Shown in pieces: positions 11,954 through 22,530 of a DNA stretch of 64,000 nucleotides. Origin of the DNA: Lepidonotus clava (lineage: Eukaryota > Annelida > Polychaeta > Phyllodocida > Polynoidae); contig OW387138.1 of NCBI GenBank assembly GCA_936440205.1, positions 25,005,541 to 25,069,540 of the forward strand, read 5' to 3'. Position numbers and translations under genes: made by a program. The notes under the pieces are model-generated. The model had not been told where the DNA came from. It ran no database searches and saw nothing but the letters and a program-made list of their open reading frames with translations. The first letter of the stretch is position 1, and each line of letters opens with the position of its first letter.

Positions 11954-13557
11954 AATATCCTTCCGCCTGTCTCCTCCCCTCACACACACACCGTCACACA
12001 GCCCCCCACACACGGGCCTGATTAATTAAACATCAGCCACTCGGCGCCCATCATGGCCGATCGCCTTTCACAGCCTGTCATATTTCATGACACGGTCGTA
12101 TTAGCCGCTATGTGCGGAGATGGGGAGGTCGTCAACAAAGCGAGGCGACAGCTTGAGAGGTAGGGGTAGTGCTGAGATGTAAGCGTAAACTAAGGATAAC
12201 GCCACGCTAACCCCCTTAGCATGATTTTTTAAGTGTTTCACTTTGTTCCTTTATGCAATTCTAATAACGTATACCTATCAGGGACAGGATGAGTTCAAAT
12301 ATAGGAGTTCTAATGTTGGTTGTTTCAAGTGTAAAAGTTCAATCGAAACATTGACAACTGGCCATTGGTAAATCGGCTAATTCATGGATTTCCTAGACTG
12401 GATGCACGATGCGTAGTGTCAGTCGATCTCGTTGATGTGTGTCTCCGATATAAAGGGATACTTACTATTTTCTATGGATAAGGATATCTACCTCCGTTTT
12501 CGAACACAACTATTTGTATCATGCCAACCATAATAAAAACGGTTACAAATTAATAGTTACGTTTAGATTAGTCAATATTAATCTTCGATAAGGAGAAGAT
12601 TGGCGTAGAACTACAACGGTTCTGTCAGCCTATACTTGTGACAGTAACAGATATATTGATATTCATGTCAGCTGTAGCATATGGAAAGCGATCGGGCATA
12701 ACCAGATAACATATATTTACATGAGATAAATGGATAAAGTTGATAAGGGTAAATTAATTCTATAGATGATTTTAGTCCATGGCCATTAACACACCTAACC
12801 AAGCAGACAGAAACAGAACTCACGAAACAAGTCTACAACATAATACAACCACCCATCCACTTTCTCTCAGATAGCCTTGGCCCAGTATGCGTGTCAAGGG
12901 TCCACTGTCATTGGCCTACAGGGGGCTAATGGGGAGTAATGTGGGTGTGTTTGAGGCCCGTGTCCCTGTACCGGCTCCCCTCTCACAGTCCCTGCTCCTT
13001 ATTATCGGCGAAGGTCATCAAGTAAACCCTCCTCCAGCGCGGGCTTTGGGACTCACTGACCCACCTATGATAAACAGGGCTAGGTGCAGGGGATGCATGT
13101 GGCACCCAATATTAACTCCGCCTCATTAGCCTACTATTATCACAACTACATTCCCTTTAGTCTGTCACGGCAAAACGGGTGTTGTGTAACAATGTAAGGA
13201 AGGTTAGAATCAGAAATTCTTTGATTATTTAGACCTTTTATGTGTTCGGAAAATATGCAATATTTCAAACGGAAATTATAAATATTGAGTATGACATTAT
13301 TGTGTTTTCTTTGGGTTTTTTTCTGTATCACATTGTTACAAGAAAACCATTACCCAACCCCACTTGCTATACAATCCAAATCCAATATATTTACATATGC
13401 TTCCCAGCACCGACATGCAAGAGTTCCAGACACACAGATAGCTTTACTCTTCACTATAGATTATCTATTCACGTGAAATTGAGTCTCAAAATAAAGAAGA
13501 AAACACTATTTGAAGTGTACACTCTGCACATTAGACGCGCATGCTGCAGGGCGCTGC
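11954..13557. other. Non-coding stretch, conserved-element-like patch near 12010-12120
   Basis: The patch at 12010-12120 combines TGATTAATTAA with a near-palindrome TGTCATATTTCATGACA, resembling enhancer DNA with homeodomain-type sites. Conservation cannot be judged here. The rest shows nothing clear. Confidence 0.25.
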
Positions 13558-13576
13558 GAGCAGCTCGGAGCAGCTC
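13558..13576. promoter_or_regulatory. Tandem pair of GAGCAGCTC palindromes
   Basis: Two exact copies start 10 bp apart (13558 and 13568), about one helical turn, so two bound dimers would face the same side. A partial NRF1-like GCGCATGC lies about 20 bp upstream. The block 13530-13720 is GC-rich and promoter-like, but I could not define an exon. Confidence 0.4.
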
Positions 13577-14879
13577 CCCGGTAGGCGGTGGGGTGTTTAG
13601 GTATGCATTAGGAGGGGCTCAGTGCTCGCTGGCACGCAGGTGTCTTTGTAAGGTGCGGATTTTCAGGGGCCTGGACTTGACTCACCGCCAGCACGACAAC
13701 CCGTTAGCCCAGCTTCAGAGGGGGAGGGCTGTATGAGAGTGGTGGTGGTATGGGCGCTGATGCTTAGCACAGAAGGTCTGAGAATTCACAAGTATTCGCC
13801 GATCAATGGCTGTACATAATTAAAGGCCCAGAAGATGATATATGCGGGGTGGTAGCATTTTTGCATGGTGGATTAGTCAGCGACCAATGAATCAATGAAC
13901 TATTAAAGCAGCAATTCCGCGTTTTTCTTTTCCCAATGTTGTGCTTTCTGTACGAGTCTCAGGATACTGAAATCTGTATTAGTCTCATACAAAGTGTTAA
14001 GACCTTGTTCCTTCAAGAGTTTAGAACACATGTGATGCACAGAATGCTTAATTAAATGTGAAAGCTTAGGAAAGGATTAACAGGGGTGAGTTTGAGTGAT
14101 GGGAGGGGGTCATATTTCCATGAAGGCTTTACAGCAAAAAGGAAAAGGTCGTATTTACATGTGGCAGATGGCAACGTGAAGGCAAAAAAGGAACGCTCCT
14201 GTTGACAACATTCCTCCCCCTTTTAGATAAATGTCATTTTTTTTCTCTACCTCCCAGGCGGCTATTTGAGTAGACTGGATGGGCGTTTTTAACATGAGTA
14301 AGAGAAATGGGGTGAGCCTTGTGATCTGCCCGTGAACAGGTTGTACGTTTATGAAATATTTCAAAGGATGTCTATACTGTGCCCTCAATATACTGGCTTT
14401 TTCCATTTTCCTTCCTATGGGAAATATACGTGGGCTGTTTAAAATATCATGGTAGGATACGTCTGACTTTTGATGTTATATCTTTGTTATGCTCAGAGTA
14501 TTAAGAGACTACCATGATAATAAGAATATTCTGTGTGGTATGTCTTTTTCTTTTTCTCTCACATTATGTTCTGAATAATAGCTGAATGAAAACATTAGGG
14601 CTATCAATAATATTTTGGAAATTGCATAGAATGTCACATAGAGACAAAGTAATACGTTTCTGGAGTAGCATTTTGATGGTCAGTTAGGTTTGAGTGGTAT
14701 CAAAGAGGGCAATTGCAGTTATCTGCAGCTTTTTTGTAGTTTTTGCATTATAGAAACAAAGCAAAATAAAAGAAGTGTAAAATATTCTCGCTATCCTAGC
14801 TTCCGCCCCCGGCTTTACAAGGATACCGAGTGCCCCTGGTGCCCATTTACAACCGTATTATCTGAGACAATAGAGAGGC
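13577..14879. other. Non-coding stretch
   Basis: AT-rich with no gene or repeat recognised. Confidence 0.4.
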
Positions 14880-15310
14880 CATTACTTGTACATACGGGGT
14901 CTGTTGTAGCGCCCACCCTGGAGGCGGGCCTGGGTTCCGGCCCTAATCAGTCCTCCAGTCCTCTGACCTATAACCAGCCGGCCCAGGAGGACCTATATAA
15001 TCACGCCAAGGAGGATGGGCCGGCCCTCTCTGCTCGGCGCAGGGATACACACGTATAGAGTGATGAGTGAGGGACTAGAGTTCAGCGCGGACTTACTTCC
15101 GGCAACGGCCCACAGGCATCCATCAGAAAGGAGGTGGGGCGTGCTTCGGTCCCCAAGGAATGTAGTCCGGCTCTTCTGGAGGTCACTCCCATCGGTGAGA
15201 GTCTCCGGGCGGAGTGATATGGGGATGGAGGGGCTTTTGTTTTTACCCTGCTGATTACTGGCGGGATCATAGAGATTGCCGCCTCACACCTCTGCCGCCG
15301 CTTGGAGGCT
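14880..15310. promoter_or_regulatory. GC-rich block with TATA-, ETS- and STAF-like sites
   Basis: A GC- and CpG-richer island in AT-rich DNA. It contains CCCTGGAGG (14916-14924), TATATAA (about 14994), a perfect ETS site ACTTCCGGC (15095-15103) and GGAATGTAGT (15157-15166), close to the reverse of the STAF/ZNF143 core. The ORFs across it (122 and 79 codons) have no known domain. It could be a promoter or first exon; no downstream exon was identified. Confidence 0.3.
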
Positions 15311-16120
15311 GAAACCAGCGTAGTCTAGAAGGCAAAATCCCAACCCTCAGTATGAGACCCGAGATTTGCTGGTTGCTGGCGTCCCGGATATCAGTGGCGT
15401 GGCATAGACGTGGGACTAGAGGCTAGCAACAAACTAATGTATCATCTTGTCAGCTATAGCTTACCATGTCTGGCGTGTATTTCTTTTTCATCGGACACTG
15501 GGATGTCGCAATACTTGTTTTATTCATAGAGTTGTGACGACAGCTCAGCAGAAACTTTCCTATACCTACTCACACATACAACTTGATGCTCTATTGGGAT
15601 TATAAAGAAAAACCTGAGTAATATCAACTGACGAGAACACTGACAGAGACAATGATTGAAAGGCTAAAACGTTGTGACTTTCTATTAGGAAAACTTAGAT
15701 TAGAAAAAGTGGCGGAGGGGGATCTCTTTCGTGATTGTGTGTTTCTGTCCATAATAATTTCTTTTAGGGACGAACCTTTCTTTTGTCTTTATTGAATAAC
15801 CACATGTATACATGTTCGTCCTGCATGATGTGTCTGTAGAAAATAAGTCTGCCCTACAGAACATATCATATTGAAACGCGAAGTAAATATTTGATATAAA
15901 TATAGTTACAAGCCATAAGTTTGAATTACTATTTTGATAAATAAGCATCCTGAGTAGAGCATGTACAACATTTCAACACCAAATACAAGGCTTAATGTGG
16001 ATTGGGCCAGTACCCAAGGATGATATAAATATGATTTACCAATGGCAAATAGCATACCTTTATCGGTTCATGACCGTTTGAATGTTTGCACAGGAAACAC
16101 ATAATCTGGTAGAGACAGTG
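15311..16120. other. Non-coding stretch
   Basis: No genes or repeats seen. Confidence 0.4.
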
Positions 16121-16676
16121 CACTGAAAACACAAAATTGTCAGGGAGCCACTTTAAAGTTGTCAGGTGGTTGTCATAGGTGACTTTTGGGTTGTCAAAGG
16201 TGACTTTTGGGGGCAGAGCAGGGCTCATTTCAGGCCATTGATGCTGTGTGATGACCTTGTGACAATCCTAGGACAATTCGGGGGTGGTCAGAGGGTTGTC
16301 ATTGTGAATTTTGAGGCTGTATGACAACCCAAAGGTTGTCACTTTCTCCCGACTACTTTGGGCCAGAAAGGTCGTCAGAGAAGCAAAATTGAAAATAGGG
16401 TTGTCATAGGGTTGTCAAAGAAGAAAAGGAGAGTCAAAAGTCCTGCCTGACAACCCTAGGGTTGTAAGTGAATGGTGCCTAAAACGACAGCTCATAGGCC
16501 TCCTATGTGTAATGGCCATACCTAATAACTAATAATAACATAATAGGAAGCCATTGTTATAGACTATGATATCTACAACATGAAACTATTCATAAATAAT
16601 ATTTGTTGTATAAAAGACACAGAAACCTTGGGTTGTCGTTCTTGACACCCCTTTTGACAACTCTGTGTTTTCAGTG
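16121..16676. mobile_element. Inverted-repeat DNA element with GTTGTC-rich interior
   Basis: The 22-bp termini (16121-16142 and 16655-16676) are inverted repeats with 19-20 matches. Both begin CACTGAAAACACA and end TTGTCA. The 556-bp element holds about 11 copies of GTTGTC or its complement, often within GGGTTGTCA, in both orientations, so most of it could fold back. The CACTG start recalls CACTA-type elements, but no clear 3-bp target duplication is seen. No transposase is present. Confidence 0.7.
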
Positions 16677-18036
16677 TGGCAAATCCCAACATGTTTGCGA
16701 CTACCAGTAGTGTTTGACTGGGTAAGTCTATCAAAAACTTCCAGCTTCTTTAGGAAGAAGCCATCTGCCCCTGCATTAAGTCTGCGACTCGTCCCATCAA
16801 TACTTACCTGGTAAGAACATGCCATATGTTTGTACTGCTTCCCGGTGCCATTGTCCCCTCCCTCAGCATTATGTAACAGGAGCCTGTGGGAGCCTTCAGA
16901 GGAGCTGTGGGGAGCCGGCTCTGGGAGTGGGCGCCCAGACACTATTGTTGGGCCGTTCTTATTACCTGGGTAAGGGGAGAGGGATCTCTGTCTCACTCTG
17001 TATAGGATCACGACAGACTAGATCGATTGGTAGCCCTGCTCGGTGGTCTCAGGCATAGGGCTCATTAAGGGGGAACACAGGAGACATTGATGAAACAGGC
17101 CGCGGAGGAGGTTTTGTCCCGGAACGGAAAGTTCGGGAAAAAGTTTTCCAAGAAATCCCTGTTGACATATCAACCACTGTCATGAACATTTCTTCCATTA
17201 TGACATTTTGTGTTGGGTTATCTAATAAATGAGAAAGCATTTCCGGTATTTCATATCAGTATGTCCCTTATAATTCCATGCCTGTTTGCCATACATTTAA
17301 GATTGCAATGAAATATTGGCTTAGCAATATTTTTTATAATCACAAGAGTTACCACTTAAAGGTCTCCAGAACCACAATATTTTTGTAATCTTTCCTGGAT
17401 ATTGGATTTTTCTATGAGCAACGAATGGTATTGCTTGCTAGTATTTTCGTGGCATTGGCAAACACGATTATAAGTATGAGGCACAGATAAGAATGAGGAA
17501 GAAAATTACTTTCCCGGGCTATGCACTGTTTCCAGGGATAGGTATCAGTGCAGCACACCGGAAACCTTCTTGGCCCCTGGTGCCTGGCAGCTACACTAAT
17601 ATGGCCTATGGCTGGTACTCAGTGGCCCAGAAAAGTCGTTTTCTTCCAAATTAAAGTGATCAGATACAGCGATTTCCTCAATGTAGTCATGATAATATAG
17701 AACATACAGACGAATTTGGGGGAGGGGGCTTGCAGCTTTCAAATATTCTAAAAGATCTAAACTTTGTGCCCCAACAGAACCTCTGTTTAATATGCCCCCT
17801 CCCCTTTTCTAGAATTCCTGGATCCGCCCCCCAAATAAGAAAGAACTATGTATGGATGCAAGCCGACCAACATCGAACACCCCCAGTGCCTATCCCGATG
17901 ACCACTGAGTGATCGGGGAAAGGTCAAGGGGTGCCCCGGCCGGATCTCACCCCTGCACCCCCTCAGACCTCACCTGTCTGCCTGGTCAACCCATCCCTGA
18001 TCCCTGTCTGGGCCTGGGGTTTAGGGCCAGAGTGGA
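16677..18036. other. Non-coding stretch
   Basis: No supported gene. AATTAAAGTGATCAGATAC near 17650 resembles AATTAAAGTGGTCAGCTAC near 42378, a possible dispersed repeat end. Confidence 0.35.
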
Positions 18037-18335
18037 GGACCCACCAACTGAAAACCTACCTCTATGAAATGTGCAGGGGCAAGGTGCTGGACCCACCAAC
18101 TGTAAACCTACCTCTGTGAAATGTGCAGGGGCAAGGTGTAGGACTAACCAACTGTAGCTAGCTGATAGATGGATATAGGAATTTATCTGTATATCTGTAA
18201 ATCTTCCTCTATAAAAGATTTAGGGGATGTTGACATACCCGCCATTGTTTAACCCAACCCTGTACATGCTGTTAGAACAGCTCTACAATCAATCGTCCGT
18301 TTAAATCTACCTTTATAAAAGACGTTGGGGAAAGG
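18037..18335. repeat. Decayed 52-bp tandem array
   Basis: GGAC landmarks at 18037, 18089 and 18141 give an exact 52-bp period for about 2.4 good copies. Degenerate copies of the unit core (TAAATCTACCTCTATAAAAG) recur at about 18196 and 18300, again 104 bp (two periods) apart, so the array was once longer. Confidence 0.75.
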
Positions 18336-19600
18336 AGAAGAACATTATCAAATCCAGGTGGCCTGGTTGGTTTATATTGCGGAATTATATTCTGATTTCT
18401 TTGGTATAAATTGAGAATATTTATATCAAATTCCCCCTTACATCATACAGAATGCATTGTCATATTACTCCTTCAAGCAGTATTTGCAAAAGTAGCCGTT
18501 GAGATATCTGAGCAAGACACCATAAATATTTGTATCAAAAGAATATGCCTTTCTCTTGACACAATGTATCGACATCCTGTAAAGTAGGCCTATATTATTT
18601 TGACATGCAAGCAGAAACCAAAGCTTATAGGAACGCCATAACTCTAGAACGACTATAGAATGACTTTACACCCATCAATAAGTTTACTTACTTCAATGTC
18701 TACCCTTCGAGTATCATGTAAAGCATACCCTAATGTGTATTGACACTTGTCACGCTTGAATTGTGGCTGGCCCCTTGCGTGCATATAAACGTACCCTGAC
18801 GTACACCCATTAAGGCCCTTGTGATGGCCGACATCTTTGATTATGTCGTGAATCAGGATATTTGAGTCCCCAATACCCATTAAGAGCTTTGTGGACGCAA
18901 AATATCAAAATCTATATTCATAGAAATGTTATTATGCCTAGGTGTATCTTTTTATACAAGGGGTGTTAAAACTACTGTACCAAATGTACAGGTAACGTGC
19001 ACATATATCTATGGATTAATGAAACTGTAGGATATTTTGTCATAATGTTATATTATTTCAGTTTTCAAATCTTATTCTGTGTTGTGTTGCATGTGTAAAC
19101 GCCTTGTTCGATGTTTGGATGTGCCTGCGACATTATTAGGCTTTGGCCAGGATTCAGGGTGCCTGAAGATTAAATACGTGGGCCTTATACAATTTACTTG
19201 TAAGGGGGTCCGGGGAGGAATTCAAAGCAAGGCCAATAATAGGGAACTGGGTATGAACAACTGTGGGTTAAGATCTATTCTATCTTTGTTCTGTCTCTTG
19301 TATTAACCATTACATAATATGTGTGATTGTGCTAAGAGCTCAGGTTGTCTCATGGCTGCCCTTGAGGCATCTTCCCAGAGCCCCAAGTTCAATCTGGGCT
19401 GCCCTTGGGTCAGCAGGTGCTCGAGTCACTTAGGATCTTCATGTCCCAGTCGGGACACATCCTCGAGTATTTATGATAGCTGTATTAGTCTCATAAGCAT
19501 ATAAGCCAACAACAGATAAGATGTTCACAGTTGAGCAACTCAAAGGATATTTGGTTTATTTCCAGCTGACAGTCTGCCCCTAATAGGCTACAGGTGAATG
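18336..19600. other. Non-coding stretch
   Basis: AT-rich, no recognisable gene. TAGGCCTA occurs near 18586. Confidence 0.4.
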
Positions 19601-19610
19601 CTGATTGGCT
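19601..19610 (-). promoter_or_regulatory. NF-Y (CCAAT) consensus site
   Basis: CTGATTGGCT, the reverse of AGCCAATCAG. The same 10-mer occurs at 21222-21231 and 46450-46459. Only the last is in a convincing promoter context. Confidence 0.3.
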
Positions 19611-21015
19611 AAAACATATCACATGATATATCCCCTTAATCTTGTGTTTATCCCATAAACTGTGGGTTTTGTGTTATCCAAACATTTCCACATATTTCAT
19701 GATATTTAACATTTTCAGTTACTTTTTGAGTATTTATACAAGTTGAGTACCTCAAGAAACTTTCCATAACAATTACACAATTATTTCACATGCAGCATTA
19801 TATTCATTACGTTTCTCCACACTTTGGTCCTGACCATAGTGTGTGGCTGTACCTTGTTTAAAAATCCATCAGTAAGATCAAAGCTCAAAAAGGACGACTG
19901 TAACTAATCCAGATGGGGTCCTTTTGAAGGATAATACTTTCAGAAGTTCTTTTCCCAGTATACCTTCCGTTGCCCTTTATACAATACGTTCTTCTCAGTC
20001 GTATTTCCACAATCGTGTTTATATTACTGATTACTTGAGTACAAAAAAATAACTTGCTCCACATATAACCATGCTATAAGATACTTTTGTATGTGGAGGT
20101 ATGCATATGTGTACCTCCCTTCTAAAGGTTATTCGGGATATTACATGATATTGTCTTTAAAACAAAACCAAGAAAAACGTATAATAAAAGGCAACATAAG
20201 GCTCAAATACCTCGTAATCTATCAGAACAACGGTCTCACAGTGTATTTTGCATGAGTCAGATTACCAAAGATGAAGATAAAAAGGTCATATGCAGTAAAT
20301 GAAACCCGAGGTCGATTAGGTGACGTTTTTCCTGACCTAAATGGTGCTGATTATATGATCCTTCTGCCCTTTAATCTAATGCACTCGATATTCTATCATG
20401 GCGTTTTTCCAAGACCCCTCCCGTTTTGTTCAGCATTATCACTGCAGTAAATTTCCCAAATCTCATGTTCACAAATCCCTAATATCGAAGAGTTAAACAA
20501 AAACAATACAACAGTGAACACAATCATGGACCGAAGAACACTTCCATATTTGCCTCAGCAGTACTCTTGGATTTTTAAATCCCTGGGGTATAGAGGCTAT
20601 TTTAACTAGTCCATCATTAAGCCATTTACTTGTCAGAAGCTCCTCAGTATCCCTGCTTATGGACGAGGTTGCCAATACTCGTTTTGACTTATAACATAAC
20701 CGTCCTCTTACGTTGAAAATTGCCATTAAAATGGGGATTAAAAAAGGCTACTTAACCGTGAGTCCATAGGGCCCCGGTGAAATGACGTGCAGTACGTTAG
20801 AGTGGCTTAATTTCCGCGCTCTGCTTAAGCTTTGTACCCGCCACTGTTAACAAGGGGGTTCTGAGTGGGGAGGGCTATTGGGAATAGGGTCAGGCGAATT
20901 AACTTATTTTTCCAGCCGACCTGTCCTCGGTAGATCCGCGAGCAATAAGTCATATTGACTGTACTTAGGGCTGGAACCATTACTGTTGCCTTCACCAGAC
21001 CCCACTTTTAATGCA
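19611..21015. other. Non-coding stretch
   Basis: Nothing recognised. The 77-codon minus-strand ORF at 20493-20726 has no known domain. Confidence 0.35.
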
Positions 21016-21043
21016 CTACTCACACTCAACGTGGTGTGAGTAG
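21016..21043. promoter_or_regulatory. Perfect 10-bp inverted repeat with T-box half sites
   Basis: CTACTCACAC and GTGTGAGTAG flank an 8-base spacer. TCACAC/GTGTGA are T-box (Brachyury-type) half sites, so this resembles a T-box dimer site. A short RNA hairpin is the alternative. An NF-Y site (21222) and CCCTGGAGGA (reverse, 21309-21318) lie within 300 bp. Confidence 0.35.
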
Positions 21044-21221
21044 CATATGGAAAAACAGATTTTCCCCGGGTCGATGACTGTTAAAGATCCCCGCGAGTTG
21101 AATATAACGTATGGTGTGTGAGATGGTATTATTACTCTCGCTCCCTTCTGCCTGAGGGATTTGTTAACAGGTTCACATCCGAGAAACGCCTGATATTATG
21201 TCGGTGGGGTATAATAGTAAT

Positions 21222-21231
21222 CTGATTGGCT
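21222..21231 (-). promoter_or_regulatory. NF-Y (CCAAT) consensus site
   Basis: CTGATTGGCT. It lies in a block at 21180-21420 with a TATA-like GTATAATA at 21209 and a reverse CCCTGGAGGA word. Confidence 0.3.
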
Positions 21232-22275
21232 GAGAAACAGGTATTTACTTTCTTTCTAAAGCTGGCTACAGGAGGAAGGCAAGCTAACCAGCTTTGGGTA
21301 TAGGATCCTCCTCCAGGGCCGTTTATATACAAAGGCCTCTGATTAGTCCCACAATGACTGTGTGCATTCCTGTGAAAACAGCCAGCCCCGTAAGTGTGAG
21401 GCAATCGATGCAGGCCCCGCCGGCCGCCTCTTTGGGACAGTTATTCTTGTCAATATCAGTCACGCCTCTAATAAGATTCTCGAGTGCTTTAATGAGTTAC
21501 ATTGTGTGCGCACACTCCAGAACCTGATGGCATTAAACATAAAGTCGACCCGCCAAAGAAGGGGAAAATCGAAAGGCGTACAAGCCTGTTGGATGTGCAC
21601 TAGTCTCATAATTTGATTTTTTATTTTCTCCTCGAAGTATTTTTCTTGTTCATCCTGTGAGTTCACAGAGCTTGCATGTCGGGTGTTCGATTTAACCGAT
21701 CGGCATTCGCCGGTAATTACGGAGGCAGAATGGAGTGCGATCCGATATGGGATTTTTGCTTCACCTACATTGTTAGAAACTGGGTCAATGTCATTACAGA
21801 CGAAGAAAAGAAGCAGTCAATATGCACCATAATGATTATTGGCATGAGCTAAAAACCCATATTGTTGGAAACATTGATGAAAACCGACCTTAATCTTGCA
21901 AAGTTCTTTCATGTCTCATTTCCCTGTTCTTCCTCCCCATTGTGACTATCACAACTCTCCACAGTCTGGGAGCTCAATCCGACACCACACTAGACCCTCA
22001 AAGGACTACAACACGCAGTATTTGACTTTCCTTTGAAAGAGTGCCTGCGCCCTAACCTAGCCATAGATTACCTCAGCCCTACCCTTAGAAGCCCACATCG
22101 ATCATATTAAAGCCGGTATCAAAGGCTAAGCGTTGACACCTGAACCTGGGGTGGTTATTTCAACCACTAGTCTTTTAGGAAACTGTCGAGAGTCAAACAC
22201 AACCCTAACCCTATAGCGCGGCCTACACGTGGTTTACCACAATCAGTCAGCACCTTACATTCCCGACCTAAAAGC
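21232..22275. other. Non-coding stretch
   Basis: Short ORFs in three frames between 21290 and 21670 have no known domains. No repeat was found. Confidence 0.35.
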
Positions 22276-22425
22276 CTAAAGAGCTGGCCCTACATTGCCC
22301 TCCACCTCCCGGGCGTTTCCTAGTAACCACTCCACACCTTTCGACAAAACCTCAGCCATTTGTCGCCATTTGTCGCTGCACCACTTGTAGAAGTCTGACC
22401 TTTTCTCCGGCCCAAACGCCGCCAT
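22276..22425 (-). CDS. Possible first coding exon or short ORF, unknown product
   Basis: A minus-strand frame starts at the ATG at 22425-22423 and encodes about 49 residues beginning MAAFGPEKRSDF, with FYKWCSDKW and WLLGN further on. The frame stays open upstream through two more ATGs (to 22473), but the proximal ATG is favoured because it lies in a YY1-type ATGGCGGC context just downstream of an NRF1 site. I do not recognise the family. The frame ends in a stop at 22276. If a GTGGAG or GTAGGG donor before the stop is used, this is the first exon of a spliced minus-strand gene whose later exons I could not find. The call rests on promoter context plus plausible composition. Confidence 0.35.
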   Translation of the reverse strand: MAAFGPEKRSDFYKWCSDKWRQMAEVLSKGVEWLLGNAREVEGNVGPAL

Positions 22426-22530
22426 TATCATTGCCCAAGTCGCCAATCTACCGCGCATGCGCCGGCGCCTCAATCACTATCCCGGAGACGCTGAGAAGAT
22501 CGTTAAGTAGTTCTGACTTCCGTTCCGCTC
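22340..22530 (-). promoter_or_regulatory. Housekeeping-type promoter: NRF1, YY1, ETS
   Basis: Contains a perfect NRF1 palindrome GCGCATGCGC (22453-22462), an ETS site ACTTCCG (22516-22522), a YY1-like CGCCGCCATT at the proposed ATG, and two tandem CCATTTGTCG words (22351-22375). There is no TATA box. This mix is typical of CpG-rich promoters of widely expressed genes and may be bidirectional. Confidence 0.5.

Noticed and set aside
16586-17011. 141-codon minus-strand ORF
   Set aside because: It overlaps the end of the GTTGTC-rich element and has no domain.
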